NCBI RefSeq assembly: GCF_046630445.1
Contig: NC_092338.1
Coordinates: forward strand, 221,847,501-221,911,500
Origin: Rutidosis leptorrhynchoides
Lineage: Eukaryota; Streptophyta; Magnoliopsida; Asterales; Asteraceae
Direction of reading: 5' to 3'
Length of the DNA: 64,000 nt
In this document: in pieces, positions 49,920-62,065 of the stretch
Layout: each line of letters begins with the position of its first letter
Numbering within the stretch: the stretch's first letter is position 1
Position numbers and translations under genes: made by a program
Notes under the pieces: model-generated
What the model saw: the letters and a program-made list of their open reading frames with translations, nothing else
The model's database searches: none
Told to the model about the DNA's origin: nothing

Positions 49920-50006
<87 letters not shown>

Positions 50007-50209
50007 ATATATATGTCATCATATAGTTTTTACAAGTTTTAACGTTCGTGAATCACCGGTCAACTTGGGTGGTCAATTGTCTATATGAAACATATTTCAA
50101 TTAATCAAGTCTTAACAAGTTTGATTGCTTAACATGTTGGAAACATTTAATCATGTAAATATCAATCTCAATTAATATATATAAACATGGAAAAGTTCGG
50201 GTCACTACA
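46887..50209 (-). repeat. E6 3' LTR (3323 bp)
   Basis: Minus strand starts TGTAGTGACCCG and ends GGGACATTTCA. Contains the stem-loop CAACA-TTTT-TGTTG (47269-47256) and a long (TA)n (49924-50004) that is nearly absent from its partner; that tract explains most of the length difference. Confidence 0.95.
49924..50004. repeat. (TA)n expanded in the E6 3' LTR
   Basis: About 80 bases; the matching place in the 5' LTR (about 59850-59868) has only a short tract. Confidence 0.92.
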
Positions 50210-50228
50210 GTACCTACCCGTTAAATAA
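50210..50228 (-). other. E6 polypurine tract
   Basis: Minus strand TTTAACGGGTAGGTAC directly before TGTAGTGACCCG. Confidence 0.8.
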
Positions 50229-50244
50229 ATTGTGTCCCGAAATT

Positions 50245-53200
50245 TTAAGCTGTTGAAGGTGTTGACGAATCTTCTGGAAATAGATGTGGGTATTTCTTCT
50301 TCATCTGATCTTCACGCTCCCAGGTGAACTCGGGTCCTCTACGAGCATTCCATCGAACCTTAACAATTGGTATCTTGTTTTGCTTAAGTCTTTTAACCTC
50401 ACGATCCATTATTTCGACGGGTTCTTCAATGAATTGGAGTTTTTCGTTGATTTGGATTTCATCTAACGGAATAGTGAGATCTTCTTTAGCAAAACATTTC
50501 TTCAAATTCGAGATGTGGAAAGTGTTATGTACAGCCGCGAGTTGTTGAGGTAACTCAAGTCGGTAAGCTACTGGTCCGACACGATCAATAATCTTGAATG
50601 GTCCAATATACCTTGGATTTAATTTCCCTCGTTTACCAAATCGAACAACGCCTTTCCAAGGTGCAACTTTAAGCATGACCATCTCTCCAATTTCAAATTC
50701 TATATCTTTTCTTTTAATGTCAGCGTAGCTCTTTTGTCGACTTTGGGCGGTTTTCAACCGTTGTTGAATTTGGATGATCTTCTCGGTAGTTTCTTGTATA
50801 ATCTCCGGACCCGTAATCTGTCTATCCCCCACTTCACTCCAACAAATCGGAGACCTGCACTTTCTACCATAAAGTGCTTCAAACGGCGCCATCTCAATGC
50901 TTGAATGGTAGCTGTTGTTGTAGGAAAATTCTGCTAATGGTAGATGTCGATCCCAACTGTTTCCGAAATCAATAACACATGCTCGTAGCATGTATTCAAG
51001 CGTTTGTATCGTCCTTTCACTCTGCCCATCAGTTTGTGGATGATAGGCAGTACTCATGTCTAGACGAGTTCCTAATGCTTGCTGTAATGTCTGCCAGAAT
51101 CTTGAAATAAATCTGCCATCCCTATCAGAGATAATAGAGATTGGTATTCCATGTCTGGAGACGACTTCCTTCAAATACAGTCGTGCTAACTTCTCCATCT
51201 TGTCATCTTCTCTTATTGGCAGGAAATGTGCTGATTTGGTGAGACGATCAACTATTACCCAAATAGTATCAAAACCACTTGCAGTCCTTGGCAATTTAGT
51301 GATGAAATCCATGGTAATGTTTTCCCATTTCCATTCCGGGATTTCGGGTTGTTGAAGTAGACCTGATGGTTTCTGATGCTCAGCTTTGACCTTAGAACAC
51401 GTCAAACATTCTCCTACGTATTTAGCAACATCGGCTTTCATACCCGGCCACCAAAAATGTTTCTTGAGATCCTTGTACATCTTCCCCGTTCCAGGATGTA
51501 TTGAGTATCTGGTTTTATGAGCTTCTCTAAGTACCATTTCTCTCATATCTCCAAATTTTGGTACCCAAATCCTTTCAGCCCTATACCGGGTTCCGTCTTC
51601 CCGAATATTAAGATGCTTCTCCGATCCTTTGGGTATTTCATCCTTTAAATTTCCCTCTTTTAAAACTCCTTGTTGCGCCTCCTTTATTTGAGTAGTAAGG
51701 TTATTATGAATCATTATATTCATAGATTTTACTCGAATGGGTTCTCTGTCCTTCCTGCTCAAGGCATCGGCTACCACATTTGCCTTCCTCGGGTGGTAAC
51801 GAATCTCAAAGTCGTAATCATTCAATAATTCAATCCACCTACGCTGCCTCATATTCAGTTGTTTCTGATTCAATATGTGTTGAAGACTTTTGTGGTCGGT
51901 ATATATAATACTTTTGACCCCATACAAGTAGTGCCTCCAAGTCTTTAATGCAAAAACAACCGCGCCTAATTCCAAATCATGCGTCGTATAATTTTGTTCG
52001 TGAATCTTCAATTGTCTAGACGCATAAGCAATCACCTTCGTTCGTTGCATTAATACACAACCGAGACCTTGCTTTGATGCGTCACAATAAATCACAAAAT
52101 CATCATTCCCTTCAGGCAATGACAATATAGGTGCCGTAGTTAGCTTTTTCTTCAATAACTGAAACGCTTTCTCTTGTTCATCATTCCATTCAAATTTCTT
52201 CCCTTTATGCGTTAATGAAGTCAAGGGTTTTGCTATTCTGGAAAAGTCTTGGATGAACCTTCTGTAGTAACCAGCTAGTCCTAAAAACTGGCGTATGTGT
52301 TTCGGAGTTTTCGGGGTTTCCCACTTTTCAACAGTTTCTATCTTTGCCGGATCCACCTTAATACCTTCTTTGTTCACTATGTGACCGAGGAATTGAACTT
52401 CTTCCAACCAAAATGCACACTTTGAAAACTTAGCGTACAATTCTTCCTTCCTCAATACTTCTAACACCTTTCTCAAATGTTCACCGTGTTCTTGGTCATT
52501 CTTTGAGTAAATAAGTATGTCATCAATGAAAACAATGACAAACTTGTCAAGGTATGGTCCACACACTCGATTTATAAGGTCCATGAACATATCTGGTGCA
52601 TTAGTTAAACCAAACGGCATGACCATAAACTCGTAATGACCGTAACGTGTTCTGAAAGCAGTCTTTGGAATATCATCTTCTTTCACCCGCATTTGATGAT
52701 ACCCGGAACGTAAGTCAATCTTTGAATAAACAGACGAGCCTTGTAGTTGATCAAATAAGTCGTCGATTCTCGGTAGTGGGTAGCGGTTCTTGATGGTAAG
52801 TTTGTTCAACTCTCGGTAGTCGATACACAACCTGAATGTACCATCTTTCTTCTTGACAAACAAAACAGGAGCTCCCCACAGTGATGTGCTTGGTCGAATG
52901 AAACCACGCTCTAAAAGTTCTTGTAATTGGCTTTGCAGTTCTTTCATCTCGCTGGGTGCGAGTCTGTAAGGAGCACGAGCTATTGGTGCAGCTCCTGGTA
53001 CAAGATCTATTTGAAATTCAACGGATCGATGTGGGGGTAATCCCGGTAATTCTTTCGGAAATACATCGGGAAATTCTTTTGCAATGGGAACATCATTGAT
53101 GCTCTTTTCTTCAGTTTGTACTTTCTCGACGTGTGCTAGAACAGCATAACAACCTTTTCTTATTAGTTTTTGTGCCTTCAAATTACTAATAAGATGTAGC

Positions 53201-54822
53201 TTCGTGTTGCCCTTTTCTCCGTACACCATTAAGGGTTTTCCTTTTTCTCGTATAATGCGAATTGCATTTTTGTAACAAACGATCTCTGCTTTCACTTCTT
53301 TCAACCAGTCCATACCGATTATCACATCAAAACTCCCTAACTCTACTGGTATCAAATCAATCTTAAATGTTTCGCTAACCAGTTTAATTTCTCGATTCCG
53401 ACATATAATATCTGCTAAAATTAATTTACCATTTGCTAATTCGAGTAAAAATTTACTATCCAAAGGCATCAATGGACAACTTAATTTAGCACAAAAATCT
53501 CTACTCATATAGCTTCTATCCGCACCCGAATCAAATAAAACGTAAGCAGATTTATTGTCAATAAGAAACGTACCCGTAACAAGCTCCGGGTCTTCCTGTG
53601 CCTCTGCCGCATTAATATTGAAAACTCTTCCGCGGCCTTGTCCATTCGTGTTCTCCTGGTTCGGACAATTTCTAATAATGTGGCCCGGTTTTCCACATTT
53701 ATAACAAACTACATTGGCATAAATTGCTCCGACACTACTTGCTCCGCCATTACTCGTTCCGACACCATTTGTTCCTTTCGTTCTATTAACCCCTGGTCCG
53801 TAGACCTCACACTTCGCCGCGCTATGACCATTTCTTTTATACTTGTTGCAAAATTTGGTGCAGAACCCCGAGTGATACTTTTCACACCTTTGGCATAGCT
53901 GCTTCTGATTGTTGTTGTTGTTACGGTTATTATTGTTGTTGGGATGATTGTTGTAGTTGCTGTTATTGTTGTTGTTGTTGTTGTTGTTGGGCCGTTTGTT
54001 GTAGTTGCGATTGATGTTGCGATTGTTGGGATAATTGTTGCGATTATTGTTGTAATTGCTGTTGTTGTTGTATTGGTGATTCTTATCACCGTTTTCCTCC
54101 CACTTTCTTTTGACTTGCTTCACATTGGCCTCTTCAGCAGTCTGTTCTTTAATTCTTTCTTCAATCTAGTTCACTAGTTTGTGAGCCATTCTACATGCCT
54201 GTTGTATGGAGGCGGGCTCGTGTGAACTTATATCTTCTTGGATTCTTTCCGGTAATCCTTTCACAAACGCGTCGATCTTCTCTTCCTCATCTTCGAATGC
54301 TCCCGGACACAATAGGCACAATTCTGTGAATCGTCTTTCGTACGTGGTAATATCAAATCCTTGGGTTCGTAACCCTCTAAGTTCTGTCTTGAGCTTATTG
54401 ACCTCGGTTCTGGGATGGTACTTCTCGTTCATCAAGTGCTTGAATGCTGACCACGGTAGTGCGTACGCATCGTCTTGTCCCACTTGCTCTAGATAGGTAT
54501 TCCACCATGTTAACGCAGAACCTGTGAAGGTATGCGTAGCGTACTTCACTTTGTCCTCTTCAGTACACTTACTTATGACAAACACCGATTCGACCTTCTC
54601 GGTCCACCGTTTCAATCCGATCGGTCCTTCGATTCCATCAAAATCCAAAGGTTTGCAGGCAGTGAATTCTTTGTAGGTGCATCCTACACGATTTCCTGTA
54701 CTGCTAGATCCAAGGTTATTGTTGGTATGTAGCGCAGCCTGTACTGCGACTATATTTGAAGCTAGAAAAGTACGGAATTCCTCTTCATTCATATTCACGG
54801 TGTGTCGAGTAGTCGGTGCCAT
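50245..54822 (-). pseudogene. gag-pol: E6 gag-pol polyprotein with chromodomain, one in-frame stop
   Basis: ATG 54822-54820 (MAPTTRHTVN) opens about 1525 codons broken only by TAG 54168-54166. Gag domain about 54680-54180 (WWNTYLEQVGQDDAYALPW). An Asn-rich low-complexity stretch follows, then CCHC knuckles ([32 protein letters not shown] near 53660), protease LFDSGAD (about 53530), RT with [11 protein letters not shown] and [10 protein letters not shown] (about 52520), RNase H with [14 protein letters not shown] (about 52085), integrase HHCC and D-D-E residues (about 51308, 51125, 51020), and a C-terminal chromodomain (about 50440-50270; [25 protein letters not shown]). All catalytic residues are present. 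The chromodomain is known in this lineage to guide insertion to heterochromatin. Confidence 0.93.
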
Positions 54823-54960
54823 TTCCTTTAAAATAGTCAAATGGAACAAGTTAATCATACAGAATATTAAGAGTAGATAATAGTATTTCGTAGCATAATA
54901 TGAACTCATTTATAAAAGCTTTTTCTTCATATTAGCGTTTTATAAGTTTAAATTCGGGTA

Positions 54961-54976
54961 GTACCTACCTGTTAAG
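54961..54976 (-). other. Internal PPT-like sequence upstream of E6 gag
   Basis: Minus strand TTAACAGGTAGGTACTACCC resembles the junction of polypurine tract and LTR at 50228-50205 (TTAACGGGTAGGTACTG). It lies between the captured ORFs and gag. It may be an additional plus-strand primer or the scar of a recombination. Confidence 0.5.
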
Positions 54977-55163
54977 TTCATACTTAGTAGCTAATATACA
55001 ATTCAACTACTACAATTCTATATGAAAAACTGATTATAATAATATTTCGCGTTCAAACTTTTACACAATATTTTACAAACTTACAATACCGCTTATTTTA
55101 CATATAGCATGAAATATAGCACACAATAAATTTGATACAAGATGGTTGTGAAGATAACTCTAG

Positions 55164-55847
55164 CTAGTACACAAGTCGTTCAGCAAAGGCAATAAAGACA
55201 CGTAATTCATAAGTCCAGAAACAAGTCATGCATTCTGGTTTTACTAGGATTACTTCCCATCCTTGGTCTTGTGGAACATAACCGTTATGGCCGTTGATAA
55301 GACAGCGTGTTTTAACATCGTCAAAGGGACGAGGGTTACGTAATGTCCAACAGTCCTGTAACAATCTAAAAACCTCATTTCTTACCCCAATTACCGACTC
55401 CGTCACTTGTGGGAACGTTTTGTTTAATAGTTGTAGCCCGATGTTCTTGTTCTCACTTTGGTGAGAAGCGAACATTACTAATCCGTAAGCATAACATGCA
55501 TCTTTATGTTGCATGTTAGCCGCTTTTTCTAAATCACGAAGTCCAATATTCGGATATATTGAGTCAAAATAATTTCTTAACCCATTGCGTAAAATAGCAT
55601 TTGGGTTCCCCGCAATATATGTGTCAAAGTAAACACATCGTAACTTATGGATTTCCCAATGTGATATCCCCCATCTTTCGAACGAAAGCCTTTTATAAAC
55701 CAAGGCATTCTTGGAACGTTCTTCGAATGTCTTACAAACTGATCTCGCCTTAAATAGTTGTGCTGAAGAATTCTGACCGACTCAAGACAAGATTTCATCA
55801 ATCATGTCTCCGGGTAGGTCTCTTAAAATATTAGGTTGTCTATCCAT
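55164..55847 (-). pseudogene. F-box protein-like gene fragment captured in the E6 leader
   Basis: Minus-strand ATG 55847-55845; in-frame TGA 55784-55782; then open to TAG/TAA-type stop at 55166-55164. The start (LRDLPGDMIDEILS, then SAQLFKARSVCKTFEE) fits the F-box helix pattern. The middle, with DLEKAANMQHKDACYAYGLVMF, is a Sel1/TPR-like repeat as in plant F-box proteins of the At2g35280 type, and the end is Cys/aromatic-rich. In hosts such proteins recruit substrates to SCF ubiquitin ligases. It is not part of any standard retroelement, so it was probably captured from a host gene. An acceptor-like CTATTTTACAG sits 17 bases before the ATG. Confidence 0.7.
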
Positions 55848-55985
55848 TTTGTGTTTTTATGCTGTAAAATAGACAAGAGTTAGATTCATAAAAAAAAATA
55901 CTTATTAATACAAGCAATTTTTACATATATCATAAAGCATAAGCACACTATATTACATATATTACACCACACGAATACAACTATC

Positions 55986-56603
55986 TTATTCCGACTCGCT
56001 TGTTTCTTCTTCTTCTTCGGTTTTGGTTCGTTTTGCCAAGTTTCTAGGGATATATGATGTTCCCCTAATACGAGTCGTCGTTTTCCACATTGGTTTAGAA
56101 AAACCTGGTGGTTTAGAGGTTCCCGGGTCATTGTTACAACTTAAGGACTTCGGGGGTTGACGATACATATAAAGTTCATCGGGGTTGGAATTAGATTTCT
56201 CTATTTTTATGCCCTTTCCCTTATTATTTTCTTTTGCCTTTTTAAATTCAGTTGGGGTAATTTCTATAACATCATCGGAATTCTCGTCGGAATCCGATTC
56301 ATCGGAGAATTGGTAATCCTCCCAATATTTTGCTTCCTTGGCGGAAACACCATTGACCATAATTAACCTTGGTCGGTTGGTTGAGGATTTTCTTTTACTT
56401 AACCGTTTTATTATTTCCCCCACCGGTTCTATTTCTTCATCCGGTTCCGATTCTTCTTCCGGTTCCGATTCTTCTTCCGGTTCCGACTCTTCTTCCGGTT
56501 CCTCTTCGGGAACTTGTGAATCAGTCCACGAATCATTCAAATTTACATTTGACTCTTCATTATTATTAGGTGAGTCAATGGGACTTGTTCTAGAGGTAGA
56601 CAT
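55986..56603 (-). CDS. Acidic low-complexity ORF in the E6 leader
   Basis: 205 codons, intact, ATG 56603 to TAA 55988-55986. The N-terminal third holds repeated EEESEPEEESEP encoded by an 18-bp minisatellite (about 56448-56511). The middle has mixed basic/acidic segments (SDESDSDENSDDVIEI) and the end is KRTKTEEEEETSESE. No gag, protease or zinc motif. Same strand as gag-pol and between primer site and F-box fragment, so it would be in the genomic RNA. Could be another captured host exon or an element-specific accessory protein; I do not recognise it. Confidence 0.45.
   Translation of the reverse strand: MSTSRTSPIDSPNNNEESNVNLNDSWTDSQVPEEEPEEESEPEEESEPEEESEPDEEIEPVGEIIKRLSKRKSSTNRPRLIMVNGVSAKEAKYWEDYQFSDESDSDENSDDVIEITPTEFKKAKENNKGKGIKIEKSNSNPDELYMYRQPPKSLSCNNDPGTSKPPGFSKPMWKTTTRIRGTSYIPRNLAKRTKTEEEEETSESE
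56448..56511. repeat. 18-bp minisatellite inside the acidic ORF
   Basis: Units of TTCTTCTTCCGGTTCCGA type repeated about three and a half times, all in frame. Confidence 0.85.
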
Positions 56604-56793
56604 CTATCACATAATATCAAACGCGTTAAGAGATTAATATATCACATAATATTCACATGTTAAAAATATATAGTTTCCAACAAAATTTGTTAAGCAATCA
56701 TTTTTCAAGTAAACACGGTCGAAGTCCAGACTCACTAATGCATCCTAACAAACTCGATAAGACACACTAATGCAAAATTCTGGTTCTCTAAGA

Positions 56794-56810
56794 CCAACGC
56801 TCTGATACCA
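56794..56810 (-). other. E6 primer binding site
   Basis: Minus strand TGGTATCAGAGCGTTGG, two bases from the LTR end at 56813. Confidence 0.94.
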
Positions 56811-56812
56811 AC

Positions 56813-59800
56813 TGAAATGTCCCGTTCTTATTGATTAAAAACGTTCCATATTAATTGATTTCGTTGCGAGGTTTTGACCTCTATATGAGACGTTTTTCAA
56901 AGACTGCATTCATTTTTAAAACAAACCATAACCTTTATTTCATAAATAAAGATTTAAAAAGCTTTACGTAGATTATCAAATAATGATAATCTAAAATATC
57001 CTGTTTACACACGACCATTACATAATGGTTTACAATACAAATATGTTACATCGAAATCAGTTTCTTGAATGCAGTTTTTACACAATATCATACAAACATG
57101 GACTACAAATCTTGTCCTTATTTTAGTATGCAACAGCGAAAGCTCTTAGTATTCACCTAAGAATAAACATGCTTTAAACGTCAACAAAAATGTTGGTGAG
57201 TTATAGGTTTAACCTATATATATCAAATCGTAACAATAGACCACAAGATTTCATATTTCAATACACATCCCATACATAGAGATAAAAATCATTCATATGG
57301 TGAACACCTGGTAACCGACATTAACAAGATGCATATATAAGAATATCCCCATCATTCCGGGACACCCTCCGGATATGATATAAATTTCGAAGTACTAAAG
57401 CATCTGGTACTTTGGATGGGACTTGTTGGGCCCAATAGATCTATCTTTAGGATTCGCGTCAATTAGGGTGTCTGTTCCCAAATTCTTAGATTACCAGACT
57501 TAATAAAAAAGGGCATATTCGATTTCGATAATTCAACCATAGAATGTAGTTTCACGTACTTGTGTCTATTTTGTAAATCATTTATAAAACCTGCATGTAT
57601 TCTCATCCCAAAAATATTAGATTTTAAAAGTGGGACTATAACTCACTTTCACAGATTTTTACTTCGTCGGGAAGTAAGACTTGGCCACTGGTTGATTCAC
57701 GAACCTATAACAATATATATACATATATATCAAAGTATGTTTAAAATATATTTACAACACTTTTAATATATTTTGATGTTTTAAGTTTATTAAGTCAGTT
57801 GTCCTCGTTAGTAACCTACAACTAGTTGTCCACAGTTAGATGTACAGAAATAAATCGATAAATATTATCTTAAATCAATCCACGACCCAGTGTATACGTA
57901 TCTCAGTATTGATCACAACTCAAACTATATATATTTTGGAATCAACCTCAACCCTGTATAGCTAACTCCAACATTCACATATAGAGTGTCTATGGTTGTT
58001 CCGAAATATATATAGATGTGTCGACATGATAGGTCGAAACATTGTATACGTGTCTATGGTATCTCAAGATTACATAATATACAATACAAGTTGATTAAGT
58101 TATGGTTGGAATAGATTTGTTACCAATTTTCACGTAGCTAAAATGAGAAAAATTATCCAATCTTGTTTTACCCATAACTTCTTCATTTTAAATCCGTTTT
58201 GAGTGAATCAAATTGCTATGGTTTCATATTGAACTTTATTTTATGAATCTAAATAGAAAAAGTATAGGTTTATAGTCGGAAAAATAAGTTACAAGTCGTT
58301 TTTGTAAAGGTAGTCATTTCAGTCGAAAGAACGACGTCTAGATGACCATTTTAGAAAACATACTTCCACTTTGAGTTTAAGCATAATTTTTGGATATAGT
58401 TTCATGTTCATAATAAAAATTATTTTCTCAGAATAACAACTTTTAAATCAAAGTTTATCATAGTTTTTAATTAACTAACCCAAAACAGCCCGCGGTGTTA
58501 CTACGACGGCGTAAATCCGGTTTTACGGTATTTTTCGTGTTTCCAGGTTTTAAATCATTAAGTTAGAATATCATATAGATATACAACATGTGTTAGTTGA
58601 TTTTAAAAGTCAAGTTAGAAGGATTAACTTTTGTTTGCGAACAAGTTTAGAATTAACTAAACTATGTTCTAGTAATTACAAGTTTAAACCTTCGAATAAG
58701 ATAGCTTTATATGTATGAATCGAATGATGTTATGAACATCATTACTACCTTAAGTTCCTTGGATAAACCTACTGGAAAAGAGAAAAATGGATCTAGCTTC
58801 AACGGATCCTTGGATGGCTCGAAGTTCTTGAAGCAGAATCATGACACGAAAACAAGTTCAAGTAAGATCATCACTTGAAATAAGATTGTTATAGTTATAG
58901 AAATTGAACCAAAGTTTGAATATGATTATTACCTTATATTAGAATGATAACCTACTCTAAGAAACAAAGATTTCTTGAGGTTGGATGATCACCTTACAAG
59001 ATTGGAAGTGAGCTAGCAAACTTGAAAGTATTCTTGATTTTATGTAACTAGAACTTGTAGAATATATGAAGAACACTTAGAACTTGAAGATAGAACTTGA
59101 GAGAGATTAATTAGATGATGAAAATTGAAGAATGAAAGTGTTTGTAGGTGTTTTTGGTCGTTGGTGTATGGATTAGATATAAAGGATATGTAATTTTGTT
59201 TTCATGTAAATAAGTCATGAATGATTACTCATATTTTTGTAATTTTATGAGATATTTCATGCTAGTTGCCAAATGATGGTTCCCACATGTGTTAGGTGAC
59301 TCACATGGGCTGCTAAGAGCTGATCATTGGAGTGTATATACCAATAGTACATACATCTAAAAGATGTGTATTGTACGAGTACGAATACGGGTGCATACGA
59401 GTAGAATTGTTGATGAAACTGAACGAGGATGTAATTGTAAGAATTTTTGTTAAGTATAAGTATTTTGATAAGTGTATTTAAGTCTTTCAAAAGTGTATAA
59501 ATACATATTAAAACACTACATGTATATACATTTTAACTGAGTCGTTAAGTCATCGTTAGTCGTTACATGTAAGTGTTGTTTTGAAACCTTTAGGTTAACG
59601 ATCTTGTTAAATGTTGTTAACCCAATGTTTATAATATCAAATGAGATTTTAAATTATTATATTATCATGATATTATCATGTTTGAATATCTCTTAATATG
59701 ATATATATACATTAAATGTCTTTACAACGATAATCGTTACATATATGTCTCGTTTAAAAATCATTAAGTTAGTAGTCTTATTTTTACATATGTAGTTCTT

Positions 59801-60064
59801 TGTTAATATACTTAATGATATGTTTACTTATCATAGTATCATGTTAACTATATATATATACATATATATGTCATCATATAGTTTTTACAAGTTTTAACGT
59901 TCGTGAATCACCGGTCAACTTGGGTGGTCAATTGTCTATATGAAACATATTTCAATTAATCAAGTCTTAACAAGTTTGATTGCTTAACATGTTGGAAACA
60001 TTTAATCATGTAAATATCAATCTCAATTAATATATATAAACATGGAAAATTTCGGGTCACTACA
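56813..60064 (-). repeat. E6 5' LTR (3252 bp)
   Basis: Partner of 46887-50209 with scattered substitutions and a short instead of a long TA tract near 59850. Contains the stem-loop CAACA-TTTT-TGTTG at 57195-57182. Small ORFs inside (for example 57560-57766, 59257-59490) recur in the other LTR and are not genes. Confidence 0.95.
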
Positions 60065-60069
60065 ACAAC

Positions 60070-62058
60070 AACAACAATGGAGCCGGTAACTCAAACGAAG
60101 GGTGCTCCTACAAATCCTTCATGGGGTGCAAACCTCACACTTTTGATGGAACCGGGGGACCGGTCGTGCTCACCCGATGGTTTGAGCAAACGGAAGCCAT
60201 CTTTAGCATAAGCGGTTGTCGGGACCAAGACAAGGTCAAATACTCTACTCACACCTTCGCCGGTGTCGCTCTTACATGGTGGAATACTTATGTACAATCG
60301 GTGGGTACCGATGAAGCTCACGCCCTCTCTTGGGCCGACTTGAGGGAAAAGATGATTGTCGAATATTTCCCTCGTGAAGAAACCCGAAGGCTCGAACAAG
60401 AGCTAAGAACTTTAAAGGCGATCGGAAATGATCTCAAGGCTTATAATCAACGATTTTCCGAACTAGCCTTGATGTGCCCAAATCTTGTGAACCCCGAAGC
60501 TTTAAGGGTTGAACTTTACATGGATGGTCTTCCAAAGAGTATCAAACACGGAGTAATGTCATCCAAACCCACTAATCATCAAGAAGCTTTGAACATGGCC
60601 CGCAAATTGATAGAAACAGTTGACGAAATTGTAGTTACGGCACCTAAGGCCGAGGATAAATCGGGCGGCAACAAAAGAAAGTGGGAACCCTCCCAATCAA
60701 GCAACAACAACTTTGCTAAGAAGCCTTACACCTCCGACGGCAAGAAGGGTTATGCCGGGAACCTACCTCCTTGCAACAAATGCAACAAACATCACTTTGG
60801 TGAATGTGGCAAGTTAATTTGCCACCGGTGCCAAGGAGTTGGTCATAAGGCCAATGAGTGTAAAAGTGTTGCCCCCATCGCTCGAATGTGGCCCAATGCA
60901 CCAAAGACGGGCACTTGTTACGAATGTGGCCAAACGGGTCATTATAGAAATGCATGCCCAAAGAAGAAAGATAACCCCAACACGCGCGGCCGAGCTTTCA
61001 ACATCAACACCGAGGAAGCCCGAGATGATAATGAATTAGTCACGGGTACGTTTCTTCTCAACAACACTTATGTTACTTGTTTATTCGATTCGGGTGCCGA
61101 TAAGAGTTTTGTATCCAAGACTTTGACTCATTCTTTTAATACTCCACCACGTCCACTAGATACCACTTATACCATTGAAGTGGCCAACGGAAAACTATTA
61201 AGTGCCGACACATATTACCGGGGGTGTACGTTAAACATTTTGGGTAAGGAATTTGAAATTGACTTGATACCCATGGAACTAGGAAGCTTTGATGTAATAA
61301 TCGGTATGAATTGGTTAGTCAAAATGAAATCTCACATCCTTTGTGATCTTAACGCAATCCGAATTCCTATCGAGAATGATGAACCTTTGATTGTTTATGG
61401 CGATAATAGTTGCACCAGACTCAACCTCATTTCGTGCCTTAAAGTTAGAAAACTACTCCGTAAGGGTTGTTTTGCGATCCTTGCCCCCGTTAAGAAAGTC
61501 GAGTCCGATGAGAAGCATATCGATGATGTGCCAATTGTTAGTGACTTTTCCGATGTATTTCCCGACGAATTGCCGGGTCTTCCACCTCATCGACCGGTAG
61601 AATTCCAAATCGATCTTATTCCGGGAGCCGCACCCGTAGCACGTGCACCGTATAGACTTGCTCCATCTAAAATGCAAGAATTGCAAAGTCAAATCCAAGA
61701 ACTACTTGACCGTGGTTTTATCCAACCTAGCCATTCACCATGGGGCGCTCCGATCTTGTTTGTTAAAAAGAAAGACGGATCCCTACGAATGTGCATTGAT
61801 TATCGTGAACTAAATAAATTGACGGTTAAGAACCGATATCCTCTTCCACGAATCGATGACCTCTTTGATCAACTACAAGGGTCTTGTGTATATTCGAAAA
61901 TCGATCTCCGCTCGGGTTATCATCAATTAAGGGTTAAGGGGGAAGATGTCTCCAAAACCGCTTTCCGGACTCGTTATGGTAGTTATGAATTCCTTGTCAT
62001 GCCATTTGATCTCACTAACGCACCGACGGTGTTCATGGATCTTATGAACCGCGTGTGA
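60070..62058 (+). pseudogene. gag-pol: E5 gag-pol: gag, three zinc knuckles, protease, RT start
   Basis: Continues the 46764 frame. The gag domain is at about 60120-60630 ([18 protein letters not shown]). Three CCHC knuckles follow at about 60774, 60820 and 60918 ([40 protein letters not shown]). Protease LFDSGAD is near 61081-61101. RT starts with [20 protein letters not shown] and [15 protein letters not shown] 62056-62058 results from one extra base in this area, just upstream of the RT catalytic loop. A G-to-D change in the conserved [13 protein letters not shown] block (here MPFDLTNAP) is a second likely defect. Confidence 0.9.
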
Positions 62059-62065
62059 AAAATCG

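Larger units (their letters stand above)
46887..60064 (-). mobile_element. E6: complete Tekay-type chromovirus nested in E5 gag, 13.2 kb
   Basis: LTRs 46887-50209 and 56813-60064 flank a minus-strand internal region, with the target duplication ACAAC (46882-46886 and 60065-60069). Primer site 56810-56794; polypurine tract 50228-50210. On the minus strand: leader with an acidic ORF and an F-box-like pseudogene, then gag-pol with a chromodomain and a single in-frame stop. In the first 620 bases the two LTRs differ at about nine positions. Youngest element in the window by nesting. Confidence 0.96.

Noticed and set aside
53638..54177. Val/Ile-rich plus-strand ORFs opposite E6 gag
   Set aside because: They mirror the Asn-rich stretch of gag-pol on the other strand.
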